From: Nereocystis luetkeana
Taxonomy: Eukaryota; Sar; Phaeophyceae; Laminariales; Laminariaceae
DNA: 64,000 nucleotides
Direction: 5' to 3'
Assembly: GCA_031213475.1 (NCBI GenBank)
Contig: JARUPZ010000025.1
Span: 3,950,532-4,014,531, forward strand
In this document: positions 46,601-55,447 of the stretch, piece after piece
How positions within the stretch are numbered: position 1 is the stretch's first letter
How the letters are laid out: each line of letters starts with the position of its first letter
The notes under the pieces: model-generated
The model's database searches: none
What the model was told of the DNA's origin: nothing
The model's input: the letters and a program-made list of their open reading frames with translations, nothing else
Translations under genes and position numbers: made by a program

Positions 46601-47392
46601 CGACTTGCCTGGATGACCCTCAAAACCGAAAACGTCATAGCCCGCAACGTTGGCAGCTTCATCTATGAAGTGTTTGAAAAAAATATTTATACCTGGTGTC
46701 TGATAACTCAATCATCCACGTAGACTACACGCACGACAACTTGCCTGGATGACCCTGGCCGTCCCTTCCCGCGGCGAGCTCACCGACGGCACGCCAAACT
46801 GGAAGTACGCAAGCCAATCCACCACCGCGCACCGCTGCTGCTCCTGCATTTGCGTCCTGGTCAGGGGCATCGCCGCCTCCTGAGTAGTCGCCGCCCTGTG
46901 GCAGTACACCACGCTTCCGTTTCCCCCGTCCACGTGCTTCTTGCCCCAGTCCGGCGTCACCCAATCGCAGCCCATCTCCTCCGCGAATATCCAGGCGGAC
47001 ATGTGCCGGATGGTGGAACTCCCCACGCCGTCCGTGCCTGGGTTTGAAGCCGCAAGGCAGGGCGACCCCGCGCTCTTGAGCTGCGTCGCGGTCTCTCTCC
47101 AAGTATCGACGAGCGGTACCCGCGGCTGTTGGCCCACGGGGATGGTGTCCGCGTAATCCGCCCAGACCTCTAGACATTCGCTCAGGGTCCAGGGGGATTC
47201 GGGGTATTGGCCGCTCGCGAAATCGATGCATGCTTCCAGGGGCAAGAGCAAGGTGTTGCCGACTGCTCCCCCGACGGCGGTAGCGAGGAGGGTGGGTACG
47301 AGGAGAAGGAGGAGGAGGAGGAGTAGCATGCGTTCTGGAGCGCTAGTCGAGGACACCGCCTGCGGCGCTGGGTTGGTAGCGGAGTGCTCCAT
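35509..47392 (-). CDS. Fucosyltransferase-like glycosyltransferase, gene A (four exons, 505 residues)
   Basis: The exons are 46784-47392, 42156-42376, 39671-39944 and 35509-35922; all splice phases agree. A Leu-rich hydrophobic segment near residues 22-40 predicts a type II membrane protein of the Golgi or ER. SSTIRHMSAWIFAEEMGCDW resembles the 'GnqmfqyafA..la' start of GT11-type enzymes. AIHIRLGDR (residues 294-302) is the HxRxGD donor-site motif shared by GT11, GT23 and GT65 fucosyltransferases. FHVFSE resembles their 'fSDd', and ADGLLMGCSTFGH (about 423-435) resembles their 'S.fS..a' motif. The likely reaction is sugar transfer from a nucleotide sugar, probably GDP-fucose, to a secretory glycan; donor and acceptor are inference. 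A paralogue, gene B, lies upstream on the same strand. Confidence 0.78.
36204..36292 (-). repeat. G-tract-bounded repeat, shortest copy
   Basis: Only about 62 bp of body (TGGTCTATGGTCATACGACT to CTCCTATCGAGTA) between two C tracts. Confidence 0.75.
36715..36920. repeat. CCCGA pentamer tract
   Basis: GACCCGACCCGACCCGCGAG units alternate with TTTTGAAAGTCTCTTGA-like spacers about every 55 bp; gene A intron 3. Confidence 0.8.
37272..37600 (+). mobile_element. tRNA-derived SINE, full length
   Basis: Same head, body and end as the 31.9 kb copy. TA microsatellites flank it on both sides. It is in gene A intron 3. Confidence 0.84.
39671..39944 (-). CDS. Glycosyltransferase A exon 3 (HIRLGD motif)
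   Basis: The 274-bp exon enters with one base completing Trp, then YDDDPKC. It carries FAIHIRLGDRRAF, FHVFSE and GLFDEFPTWPV, and closes at DQ before GTTCGA. Length and phases are identical to gene B exon 3, with about 75% identical residues. Confidence 0.88.
40931..41033. mobile_element. Family B palindromic element
   Basis: Complete copy with CTGCACTCCCGTTTTTGGGA and the mirror arm. The right arm ends in an A-run. Confidence 0.78.
41281..41486. mobile_element. Two family B elements in tandem
   Basis: Head-to-tail copies at about 41281-41380 and 41381-41486. Both have the variant arm CGTTTGGGAGACAAA and share the edge TGAGGCACACTGCA/TGAGGCTCACTGCA. Confidence 0.75.
41727..41839. mobile_element. 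Family A MITE, diverged
   Basis: The internal part (AGTAAATAGGACCTAC...TATGCCCCCCCC) is clear but the ends are worn. It lies in gene A intron 1. Confidence 0.6.
41989..42070. mobile_element. Family C fragment
   Basis: CATCGGGCTGCAGAATGATT and GACGAGGTATGGGCTTCCTT match the family C interior; gene A intron 2. Confidence 0.5.
42156..42376 (-). CDS. Glycosyltransferase A exon 2
   Basis: The 221-bp exon starts after ACCAG with ITLGSAAAVERLARAVENGG and ends RDNFYVHPRP plus two bases, at a GTAAGT donor (phase 2). It matches gene B exon 2 in length and phase, with about 60% identical residues, higher in the second half. Confidence 0.85.
42535..42633. mobile_element. Family A MITE
   Basis: The left end TTACGGGGGACTCTATTAAA is good and the right end is shortened (TTGGTCGTCCGTAA). 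Gene A intron 1, 160 bp upstream of exon 2. Confidence 0.7.
43441..43543. mobile_element. Family B element, diverged
   Basis: AGCCCTTTTAGTGCCGTGCT and GAGACTGCGGTCGTGAGGGG arms remain. Confidence 0.62.
43762..43868. mobile_element. Family A MITE, diverged
   Basis: AACGGAGGACCGTATTAAAT at the left and ACTCACTATGCCTCCGTAT at the right mark the ends; gene A intron 1. Confidence 0.6.
44190..44375 (-). mobile_element. SINE body fragment, reversed
   Basis: GAAGTCTTCAGCCCTATCTT and CCTCGTCGCCTCGACTCGAG are reversed SINE sequence; gene A intron 1. Confidence 0.55.
44777..45330 (-). repeat. G-tract-bounded repeat, full-length minus copy
   Basis: The reversed counterpart of the 3.9 kb copy, between C runs at both ends and with an internal T-run. 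It lies in gene A intron 1. Confidence 0.76.
46277..46380. mobile_element. Family B element
   Basis: ACCCTTCCTTTTAGGGCGAG and TTTTCCCTAAAGGGT arms. Just downstream lies a G tract of about 21 bases (46406-46426). Confidence 0.7.
46784..47392 (-). CDS. Glycosyltransferase A exon 1
   Basis: The exon has 203 codons from the ATG at 47392 to a GTGAGC donor after FGVPS (phase 0). It holds the signal anchor (a run of nine Leu after Met) and the N-terminal lobe. The ATG stands some 75 bases downstream of a CTG trinucleotide tract in the leader. Gene B has no visible counterpart of this exon. Confidence 0.78.
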
Positions 47393-47466
47393 CGGTCTTT
47401 GTCCGCGCGTTTACGACGACCCCGCTTCGTCTTTTCAAGGAACCCTGCGTCATCAAGAGAGAGAGT

Positions 47467-47527
<61 letters not shown>
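47467..47527. repeat. CAG/CTG triplet tract in the leader of gene A
   Basis: About 20 uninterrupted CAG triplets on the plus strand (CTG in the sense of gene A), starting 75 bases upstream of the gene A ATG. Confidence 0.93.
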
Positions 47528-47528
<1 letters not shown>

Positions 47529-47837
47529 GGGAGGAAGGAAGAAAGGGAGGGAGGAAGAAAGGGAGAGAGGAAGAAAGAGAGGGAGAGAGGAGGGGGGGGG
47601 TGGCCGGTATGAGATCTTACACCGGATCTTGCCTCGAATATAGTCCTTCTGTAAGCAGAGTGCACCTCAAAATGTCCGGCTATATAATGACGGATGGGGC
47701 GGCGCATCGTTTTGACCGGTTCCGCATTCTACAACCACTATGGACAGCAGTGCCGCGCATCATCGTACAAGTGCCGTCATGCTCCGCGCATCACCCGCAC
47801 CCGCTGCCGTTGGTCTTGTGGCAGCACGTGCCATGTC

Positions 47838-47940
47838 ACGGGGGGTCAAAGTAAATAGGACCTACGGTGCACACAAAAAACCACATATTTACCTGTTTTT
47901 GCTACCAATCTTTGGTCCTAATAACTCTGCCCCCCCGTCT
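47838..47940. mobile_element. Family A MITE
   Basis: Left end CACGGGGGGTCAAAGTAAAT, right end ACTCTGCCCCCCCGTCTTA; upstream of gene A. Confidence 0.65.
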
Positions 47941-48423
47941 TAGTACGAACTTCTCTTCCCGCGGCAGGGGTTGAGCTTATTTGATTCAAGGTTCTCGGAC
48001 CGGTTGAGCCCGTAAAGTGTGCCACCTACCAGGTACGGGTTGATGGCTTGCCTCCTTTCACCCTGTAGTATTTGCCACTCTGTCCCCTCTGCACCAAAAT
48101 ACAGTGACTTTTTATATATAAATAATACATTCGAACGGTCCTTGTGATACGGAGCAGAACTAACTGTATATTCCTCTGCGCCCTAACGTAATGACCTTTT
48201 TCATTGAATCTCTACATTTAAACGGTCTTTACATTGCGGGACACAGAGTGTACTCTCTGTACCAAATAATAATGTCCATTTCTGTATATATCACAATGAA
48301 AAATCTATATAATGCGGGATATGTGTGTCAAAATATAATGACCTTGGTTTGTATATATGATATATCATAATTACAGGGTCTTTATATTGCGCGACATAGT
48401 GTTACCGAATAGATATGCCATTA

Positions 48424-48648
48424 TTACGGGGGACCATGCTAAATAGCACCTACGGCACAAACGCAAACCTGTATATTTAGCTGTTTTTACTATTTATTAC
48501 GGGGGACCATAGTTAATAGGACCAAATATTGAAAGTAAAAATGGTTAAATATATACCTGGTAGGTTTTTTATGTATACCATAGGTCCTATTAACTATGGC
48601 CCCCCGTATTAGCGATAATTGGTCCCATTTACGATGGTTCCCCGTAAC
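48424..48648. mobile_element. Family A MITE split by a second copy
   Basis: The outer element has TTACGGGGGACCATGCTAAA at the left and ACGATGGTTCCCCGTAA at the right. It is interrupted after its TTTTTACTA core by the element at 48497-48609. Confidence 0.85.
48497..48609. mobile_element. Family A MITE nested in another copy
   Basis: The inner element is nearly intact (TTACGGGGGACCATAGT to ACTATGGCCCCCCGTAT). It carries a TACCTGGTA that sister copies lack. Confidence 0.87.
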
Positions 48649-49984
48649 AATAGTATTTACCGCTCTAACCCCCCGGTGCCAAACTATATGGACCTTTTTC
48701 TGCGTAAATATTAGATTCACGCGGTGTTTACAGAGGAGGGCAGAGTGCCCTCCCCGTGGCAAAGTACAAGGACCTTTTCTGGGTAAATATCATATTCATA
48801 AGTTCTATATATTGCGAGACAGAGTGTCTTTTCTATACCAAAACATTAGGACCTTTCTTACATAAAATATCGCATTCAAACGGTAGTTATACTGCGGGAC
48901 AGACTTACAGTGGTGTCAGGCTTCTCCTATATGCCTCGGTGATCCGAGAGAATCAGGCACTTCCCCTACCACCGTGACATTGTTCCTACTCCACCCACCA
49001 GCCAGGTCTGGTCCGTGTATCCGACAAAGCATTCGTCACTCATTGCTTTGTGACTCCTGTTATTATTGTAGGCGTTTAGTTTCTCTCTCAACATGGTCCC
49101 GCAGGCAAGAAATGAGCTCCTCCAAACCTTCTGCCAAAGAGGCGGGGCTCGTGGTCGCAAATAAATGATCACCGAGTCTTGAAACCCGATGCTCCCGTAG
49201 GTTCGCAGGATGAGCGCGGCCAATCCGGACGCTCAACGTTGCGCAGCGGTTGTGGGAGAAAAGGAGCGACTCCAGAGAAGGCCCGGGGGACTGTGGCCGC
49301 TGATGTACTGTGGTGGTGGAGGCCAAGGTTGTAGCGTCCATTGCTCCGTCGTCCAAGCAAAACCTTTACCTGGTATACGGTAAAACTCAACGACCGCACG
49401 GAGAACTAACTGATAGGCTCGGCCGCGAACGGGCGCCCTGGTGAGCCCAGCAACGAACACAGTACAGACAAGGTATTTCAGTTGATATCTCGTGAACGCG
49501 GCCGCCGCGTGGAGACGGGTGGGGACCGTGAGGGCGCTATCCCATACCAGGTATGTGATACACGGTGTGATAAATAAACTACCTGGTACTTTTCTCCTTT
49601 GTACGGCAATATCCCATATTTCGTCGTATGCGCCTCTTGGTCGAATCCCGTCGCCTTCCTCACGCAACTCTGGGGTCACACAACAGGCACCCCCCACCCC
49701 CCACCCACCCCCACCCGCCACCTCCCCCGCCCCCCGCGCGCGGGCTTCGGTGTCTACTTTACCAGACCCGGTTCTGCCTCTAAGGTATTCCTCCATTTCA
49801 GAGTTATTATGGAGAAGCGAGTCCTGTGAGCACAGAGTGGATTTGTTGGCGACGCGTTCACCCCTCGAGGCACCCCGGGATAACGACCTAAACAATGGTT
49901 GACAATTTTAGTGTTGCATGTCGATCGTTGTCTAGCGAGCAGCGTGAGCGCGGGTACCAGCAGCATGCGCGGACGGGGGTGAGA

Positions 49985-50237
49985 CGCGTTCCACGATAGA
50001 GGTAGCACATTTCCGCGAATTGTTTTTCTGAATAGCGGGGCTCCTTAGCCCAAAATCGTAGGAATGAATGCGGATCTTGTTCCGAAAAATGACGCTGTTG
50101 TATACTTGGGCCTTGGGAGTACTCACGGGGATGCCTTTTGACTGTTGTTGCTGAATTCGGTTCTCGGGTGAGGTGTGGAGCTCCCCAAGCGAGGAGCCTC
50201 AGAAAGTTTAGGGTGAACGTCTATCGTACGGCGCCTC
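49985..50237. mobile_element. Family C inverted-repeat element
   Basis: Complete copy with CGTTCCACGATAGAGGT and GAACGTCTATCGTACGGCG ends. Confidence 0.8.
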
Positions 50238-51544
50238 GTGAAACAAGAAAAAACATATTTTAGCGCCCGTCCGGTACGACTCTTCTTTGCGTTGTAGTTC
50301 CAATCCAACGGTATATTTTGGTGTCATCCCCTGATCACACAGGGCTGGCCGTTTCCGGGAAGGGCGCTTCCTTCCTTCCCTGATGTCCCAGAAGCTTCAA
50401 AGTGAGAACAGCGTCATATTGGTGCAACAATATACCATATATACATTAGCATTGTCGTAGAACACTATCACACCCTGGTGATAAGATACCACACCCCCTT
50501 GGACGGTTTTTCAAAGCTGGGTTTCTCGACATAGCGGGGGGGCGTGTACGCCGAGCGACGCGTCTATGCAACCTTATCGACGAATTATTTTCTAGGCCAC
50601 CATTTCCATTGTGCCCCCCCCCCCCCCCCCGCGCCTCCCCTATGTTTTGTAGGAAACTGGGTCTGAATTCGTCCCAGGGTGAGTGATATCTCATCACCCA
50701 GTCAGTGTGATAGTGATATATACGGTATTTTTGCCCTACTATAACGTATCGTGCCTGCTCCATTCCGACTTGAATCGACAATCTTGTAATACAGCAGACG
50801 TAGCCTCTCTTCTATTCCTCTGGACTGACGCATGCCCTGTTTCCCTTTTCCCCCGCTTTCAAGGGTGGGCCTGCTGTTTTCTAATAAATGTCTTACAACA
50901 GAAATAGTGCACGTGCCAATGTAAAGCTTCTCAGTCGGTGCATGCATAATAAGGCGAAGTACTCCAACCATTGGCGGCGCAACATCACACGTAGAAACGT
51001 CGCACGCGTCGCGGCAGGAGACGGCGCCCCTTCTTGTTACGACTCATCTCACGGCGCGGGGTTTCGTTATTATTGGGTTCAACAGTTTTTTTTTTCCGGC
51101 CAAGCCCCTCAATTACCGGTTAGCGTTGTACTGTCACTACCGCATGCGTATCTATCTATTGTTTGCGACGATAGGCCTCGATACACGAATGCTAGTGTTT
51201 CTTTGTCAGAAGTAATTCTCCTTTGACAGATAGCTTGCAGAACCTGTTGCGGCTGACATTGGCTATGCCGATAAAAACCGCATCCAATCTACTTTACGAT
51301 GACGCGGCAATCATCATCGATGGGTCCGATAGCTCCTTGATGTACAATGGCTATAATATCGGTAGAACGCACACTACACATTGTTTTCGTGTGAACAAGG
51401 TGCAACCACGTCCAGACTTCATCTACACCCCATGCTTATATTTGCCCAGTAACCCAGAATAATAACCTGCACTTTTTCTTGCCGAGACGATCAAAGTATT
51501 TCCATGGACACGTTGTCGTTCTATTTTGTTTGGTCAACTTCATT

Positions 51545-51725
51545 GCCATGTACGAGGTATACTATCGTCGACAATGGCTATTTACGGGGTCTATACTGGG
51601 CGACAACGGCCGTTTACGAAGTCTACTATGGTCGACAACGGCCGTTTACGAGGTCTATTGTGGGCGACGATGGCCGTTTACGAGGTCTATTATGGTCGGC
51701 AATGACCATTCACGAGCACACTGTA
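51545..51725. repeat. About 32-bp tandem repeat, five to six units
   Basis: Units such as GACAACGGCCGTTTACGAGG and TCTACTATGGTC; no coding signal. Confidence 0.8.
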
Positions 51726-51913
51726 ATGGACGACGTGACGCATCACGTATTATAGCAGTATCATCTACAGCAGTAGGGGGTAGCCTTGGAAAAATAATTC
51801 GCGACGCATGACCCCGTACGGACGGCAGGGACTCACTCGCCTTGAAGCTTCTCAGGCGCCTAACTTGGCGAGCTCTATGCTTCGCCCCGTAAAAAAATGA
51901 TTCGAACCAAAAG

Positions 51914-52170
51914 CCGCGTTCCACGACAGAGGTACGTAGCGCACTTCCGCTAAAATGTTTTCTGAATGACAGCGCTTCTGAACCGTAAACCGTCGGAATG
52001 GCAATCTTGTTTCGAAAGCTGACGTGTCGGTGCACTTGGGCCATGGGATTGTTCATCGGATGCAATTCGATTTTTTTGCCTATGACGTCCGTTTTCGGGT
52101 GAGGTATGGAGATCCATAATTTGAGGAGCCTCAGAAAAATCTGGGTGAACCTCTATCGTAGAACGCCTCC
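51914..52170. mobile_element. Family C inverted-repeat element
   Basis: Complete copy with CGTTCCACGACAGAGGT and ACCTCTATCGTAGAACGCC ends. Confidence 0.82.
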
Positions 52171-52610
52171 ACGCTAAAAGGGCAACCCAACGAACGACCC
52201 CTTCAGCCTAGAGAGTAGATACGGCACATACATACATCCAGAATATAACGTACCTGGTACGAGTAGTAAGATGGTGTCCAACCATGTTGGGTCGAGGAGC
52301 AGGGTCAGTCCCAGTGACAGTCCGGCCAGAAACTGCCGCCTCCATCGCAGCTCGCGTCCACGACACGCATAATGATGAACAAGTCGGAGTATCATCATAT
52401 AGATGTATACATGTATGTATGCGAGGGGCTTAAAGTAAGTAGGCACTACTGTAGCTCCGGCCAGGAAAAAGATACCGGGCGGCGTTTGCAGTCCGGATTC
52501 GAAGCCTGGGGTCCAGTCGCGGCGAAGCCCACCCCGGCAGGGGAGCCCCCCCCCCCCCCGCCGAGGTGCCTTACAGGAGGGTATTTTTTCGCGCGGTGCT
52601 CTCTTCACTA

Positions 52611-52722
52611 TTACGGGGGACCATAGTAGATAGGACTCAATATTGTTAGCAAAAATAGGAAAATATATATTTTTTGTGTATACCGTAGGTCCTATTTACT
52701 ACCGGTATATGCCCCCCCGTAA
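52611..52722. mobile_element. Family A MITE
   Basis: Intact left end with a TA flank. The right half has a short insertion (CCGGTATAT) before GCCCCCCCGTAA. Confidence 0.8.
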
Positions 52723-53063
52723 CAGGTGTTGTTGTAGTTGACGTTGTCTTCACATGAAATCGTCCTTTCTACCCAGCTTCATCAGTACACCCGGTGTCCG
52801 TCCTGATTCCTTATCCTAGAGGGATACTGATCTTGTGGTCACAGACTGTGAGACAGAGAAAAGACAGAAAAAAAAAAAAAAAAAAAATCGCAACTTCAAG
52901 TGTCAAGCAAGTGAAATGCAAGCAGCGTAGTATACACCGGGTGCACGAGAACGCAACGGCACAAGCAACACCAGAAAATCAAAACTAAGAGACAATGAAA
53001 CCGAAAAACAAATTCTGAAATGAACATAATACAAACGGCGCAAGCAGTTCAGAAAGGCTGCTA

Positions 53064-53169
53064 TTGCGGAGGACCATAGTTAATAGGACCAAATAGTGAT
53101 GGTAAAAACGTGTAAATATTTAGGTTTTTATGTATATTTATAGGTCCTACTAACTATGGCCCCCCGTCA
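53064..53169. mobile_element. Family A MITE
   Basis: TTGCGGAGGACCATAGT and ACTATGGCCCCCCGTCA ends, in the spacer between genes A and B. Confidence 0.82.
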
Positions 53170-55027
53170 TAGACGGAACGCATACTCGTACGTACTCAGG
53201 AAAGACAGATATCCGCTGCACGGACGAAGCAACACGAACAAGAGGAAGATACCCGCAAAATACTGTAAGAGCCAGTCGCACCGATACATAGTGTTATGAT
53301 ACTGCTGCGCACGAGATTGATAGCCCGGTAATTACCTGGGTTTTGGCACTAGAATCGTGTTCGTAGTACTTGGGAGGCGTATCTTAGGTGGAACACCAGG
53401 GGTTTTCCAGAGAGGCACCAGCGTGGTCTCAGTCTCCGTCGTGCACGAAAGGAACACAGTGACTCTTCTATCAGCTAAGCGAACAACACATGCGAGTATC
53501 AACGAGTACCGGCTTAATGAGTAGACCTGTCCAGGGGTACAAAGTCTTCCGCTGCCCGTGATCTTAACATTAGCCACCCAATCTATCCATTCGTTTCTGC
53601 ATTCGTCGATAGCTGTATCAGTACGGCTACCCCCCCTCTCCTTGTCGCCGTTCTTGGCATCCTCAGCTGCGTGGCGCTGCCGGCTTCTCCATGCCTCGTC
53701 CCTGTGCCACCTCGCCACAACGCAGTACGCCGCTTTGACGACATAACCAAATATTATTTGAGGTATATACAGTATATAATACTCTTTGACCGTATCTTAT
53801 CGGAACCGTGTGGGGGCAGGGGTGGTTGACTGCCTCGAAAATGCGACAGAATGCTCGTCTGCTGTTATGCACACATCAATCACTCCTTGTTACTGTTGCA
53901 TACATATTACAAGCATCAGGAACATGTTCCGTACATATATGTTACGTTTTCAACGCCCACAAAAGGATACTCCACTCGAAATTGTAGTGCGTGATGCCGA
54001 GACGCTAGGGAGCGCAATTTCACACGGCTTCACATAAAATTAGTTATGGTACCCCCCCTGTCCAGGTGACAATACACAGGACTTGATCCAACCGTACAAT
54101 CCGCATACCATAGTTATGAAGGGAAACTACCAGACGTCACCGACTTCAAACATGGAAGGTGCCGATCAAGCAGACCAGAACACTTCACAAAAGTCAATAT
54201 TCAGCAGAAACCCAACCCCTACAAATTATTTAGCATTATTAACCGTACGTACTGGACTCTGCCGGCACCCTGGTACAAAGAAGGGCACCCCCCCTGCCCC
54301 ACAGCACTCGAAAACGCACGGGGAAGGCCCCTCCCAAAAGCAAACAAAGTTATGCGAAGTTCGGCTGCTTCTCGGGCCGTGAGCTCGAGTGGCACTCGGG
54401 GCATCCTCTACATCAAGGCACAGAAGCAGTAGCGGGACTCGACCCGACAGAGGGGTTGCATGCACCCAGCAGCGCAACCGCCTGGGCTCGCAAAACGTCC
54501 ACACCTTGTATGGTGCTGTTCAACACTGAACAAGTACACATTTTGTTTTTGCCTTGGGCGACGAATCGAAACAACCCAGTTCCGTGAAGGCGCACGTGGC
54601 GCACGAAACCGAAGATATTACTGCATGCAAGCGGAATACGGCTGCGGTACTTGTGCGAGCGGCCGCAAGCCGCCGAGACAAGGGGATTTCGGGCATGAGC
54701 CCTCACCGTGGCCTTTCTTCGCCGTGCCCACAGGAACCACGGCATAAGTACGTACAGCACCGAACGCCTAACAAGGAACAAGAAAGCTGGTGCAGGGTGG
54801 ACTTCTTATTTTGAGAGTGGGTGCGCTTTACACTGCTATACTGCAGCATACGTACAACGACTCCATGATTTATCATTTTCCCTGTAAATATTTTCTTGCC
54901 TTTGTTAGTGCTCGTTTTCTTATCTCCTGCTCTGTATGTGAAGAACAAAACCCCCCTGCTCCTTGTCTGCGTTGATGATTCAAATTTCAGCCGAAAGAAT
55001 GCCTCGATGTATGATGCGTTTACCAAG

Positions 55028-55447
55028 CTACAAGGTCCCCCTGTCGCCGATGAGCGTGTCGAGCGCAGCGCTCAAAGGCCCCGTTGATTTCAGGATTGGA
55101 TCTCGCCACGACCCCCCGACCGGGACCCACATGTGCCCCCGTTCCGCTATCGCTAACGGCGGGATGATCTTATATTGGGCAGGCGTTCTTTCGCCGCTGC
55201 AATGCATCGAGAAGAACGATATCCCCCTGGTGAGCAGCCCGGCCACGTGCCCAAAGGTGCTGCACCCCATCAGCAAACCGTCGGCCTGGATCATGCACGT
55301 CAGCGCGCTTTGCACGTCGGGGCCCACGTGCAGCGTGATCGGCCTCCGGAGCACGTGGAATATTCCGGACCGCTGAGGGCTACAGAAACTCCCCGCCTGC
55401 TTCTCGGGGCAGTCGTCGGGTGTCTTCGCCTCCACGCACTCCGCGAG
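55028..55447 (-). CDS. Glycosyltransferase B exon 4 (C-terminal lobe)
   Basis: The exon has 139 codons plus a TAG stop, after a GTGCAG acceptor. It encodes RRPITLHVGPDVQSALTCMI, ADGLLMGCSTFGHVAGLL and RGHMWVPVGGSWRDP. Confidence 0.86.
   Translation of the reverse strand, partial: LAECVEAKTPDDCPEKQAGSFCSPQRSGIFHVLRRPITLHVGPDVQSALTCMIQADGLLMGCSTFGHVAGLLTRGISFFSMHCSGERTPAQYKIIPPLAIAERGHMWVPVGGSWRDPILKSTGPLSAALDTLIGDRGTL

Larger units (their letters stand above)
48050..48910. repeat. About 85-bp satellite split by nested MITEs
   Basis: Units share ATTGCGGGACAGAGTGT, CAAAATATAATGACCTTT and TTCAAACGGTCTTTATATTG. The array at 48050-48420 resumes at 48655-48910 on the other side of the nested family A elements. 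Confidence 0.78.
47393..55027. other. Spacer between glycosyltransferase genes A and B
   Basis: It is filled with family A and C elements, the 85-bp satellite and a 32-bp array. Two minus-strand stretches are protein-like but unproven: 49063-49307 and about 52260-52400 (hydrophobic). I recognise no gene with confidence. Confidence 0.55.

Noticed and set aside
49233-49895. 220-codon minus-strand frame
   Set aside because: Part of it overlaps SINE-like sequence and a C-rich tract, and three TACCWGGTA motifs interrupt or bound it. Not convincing as one exon.
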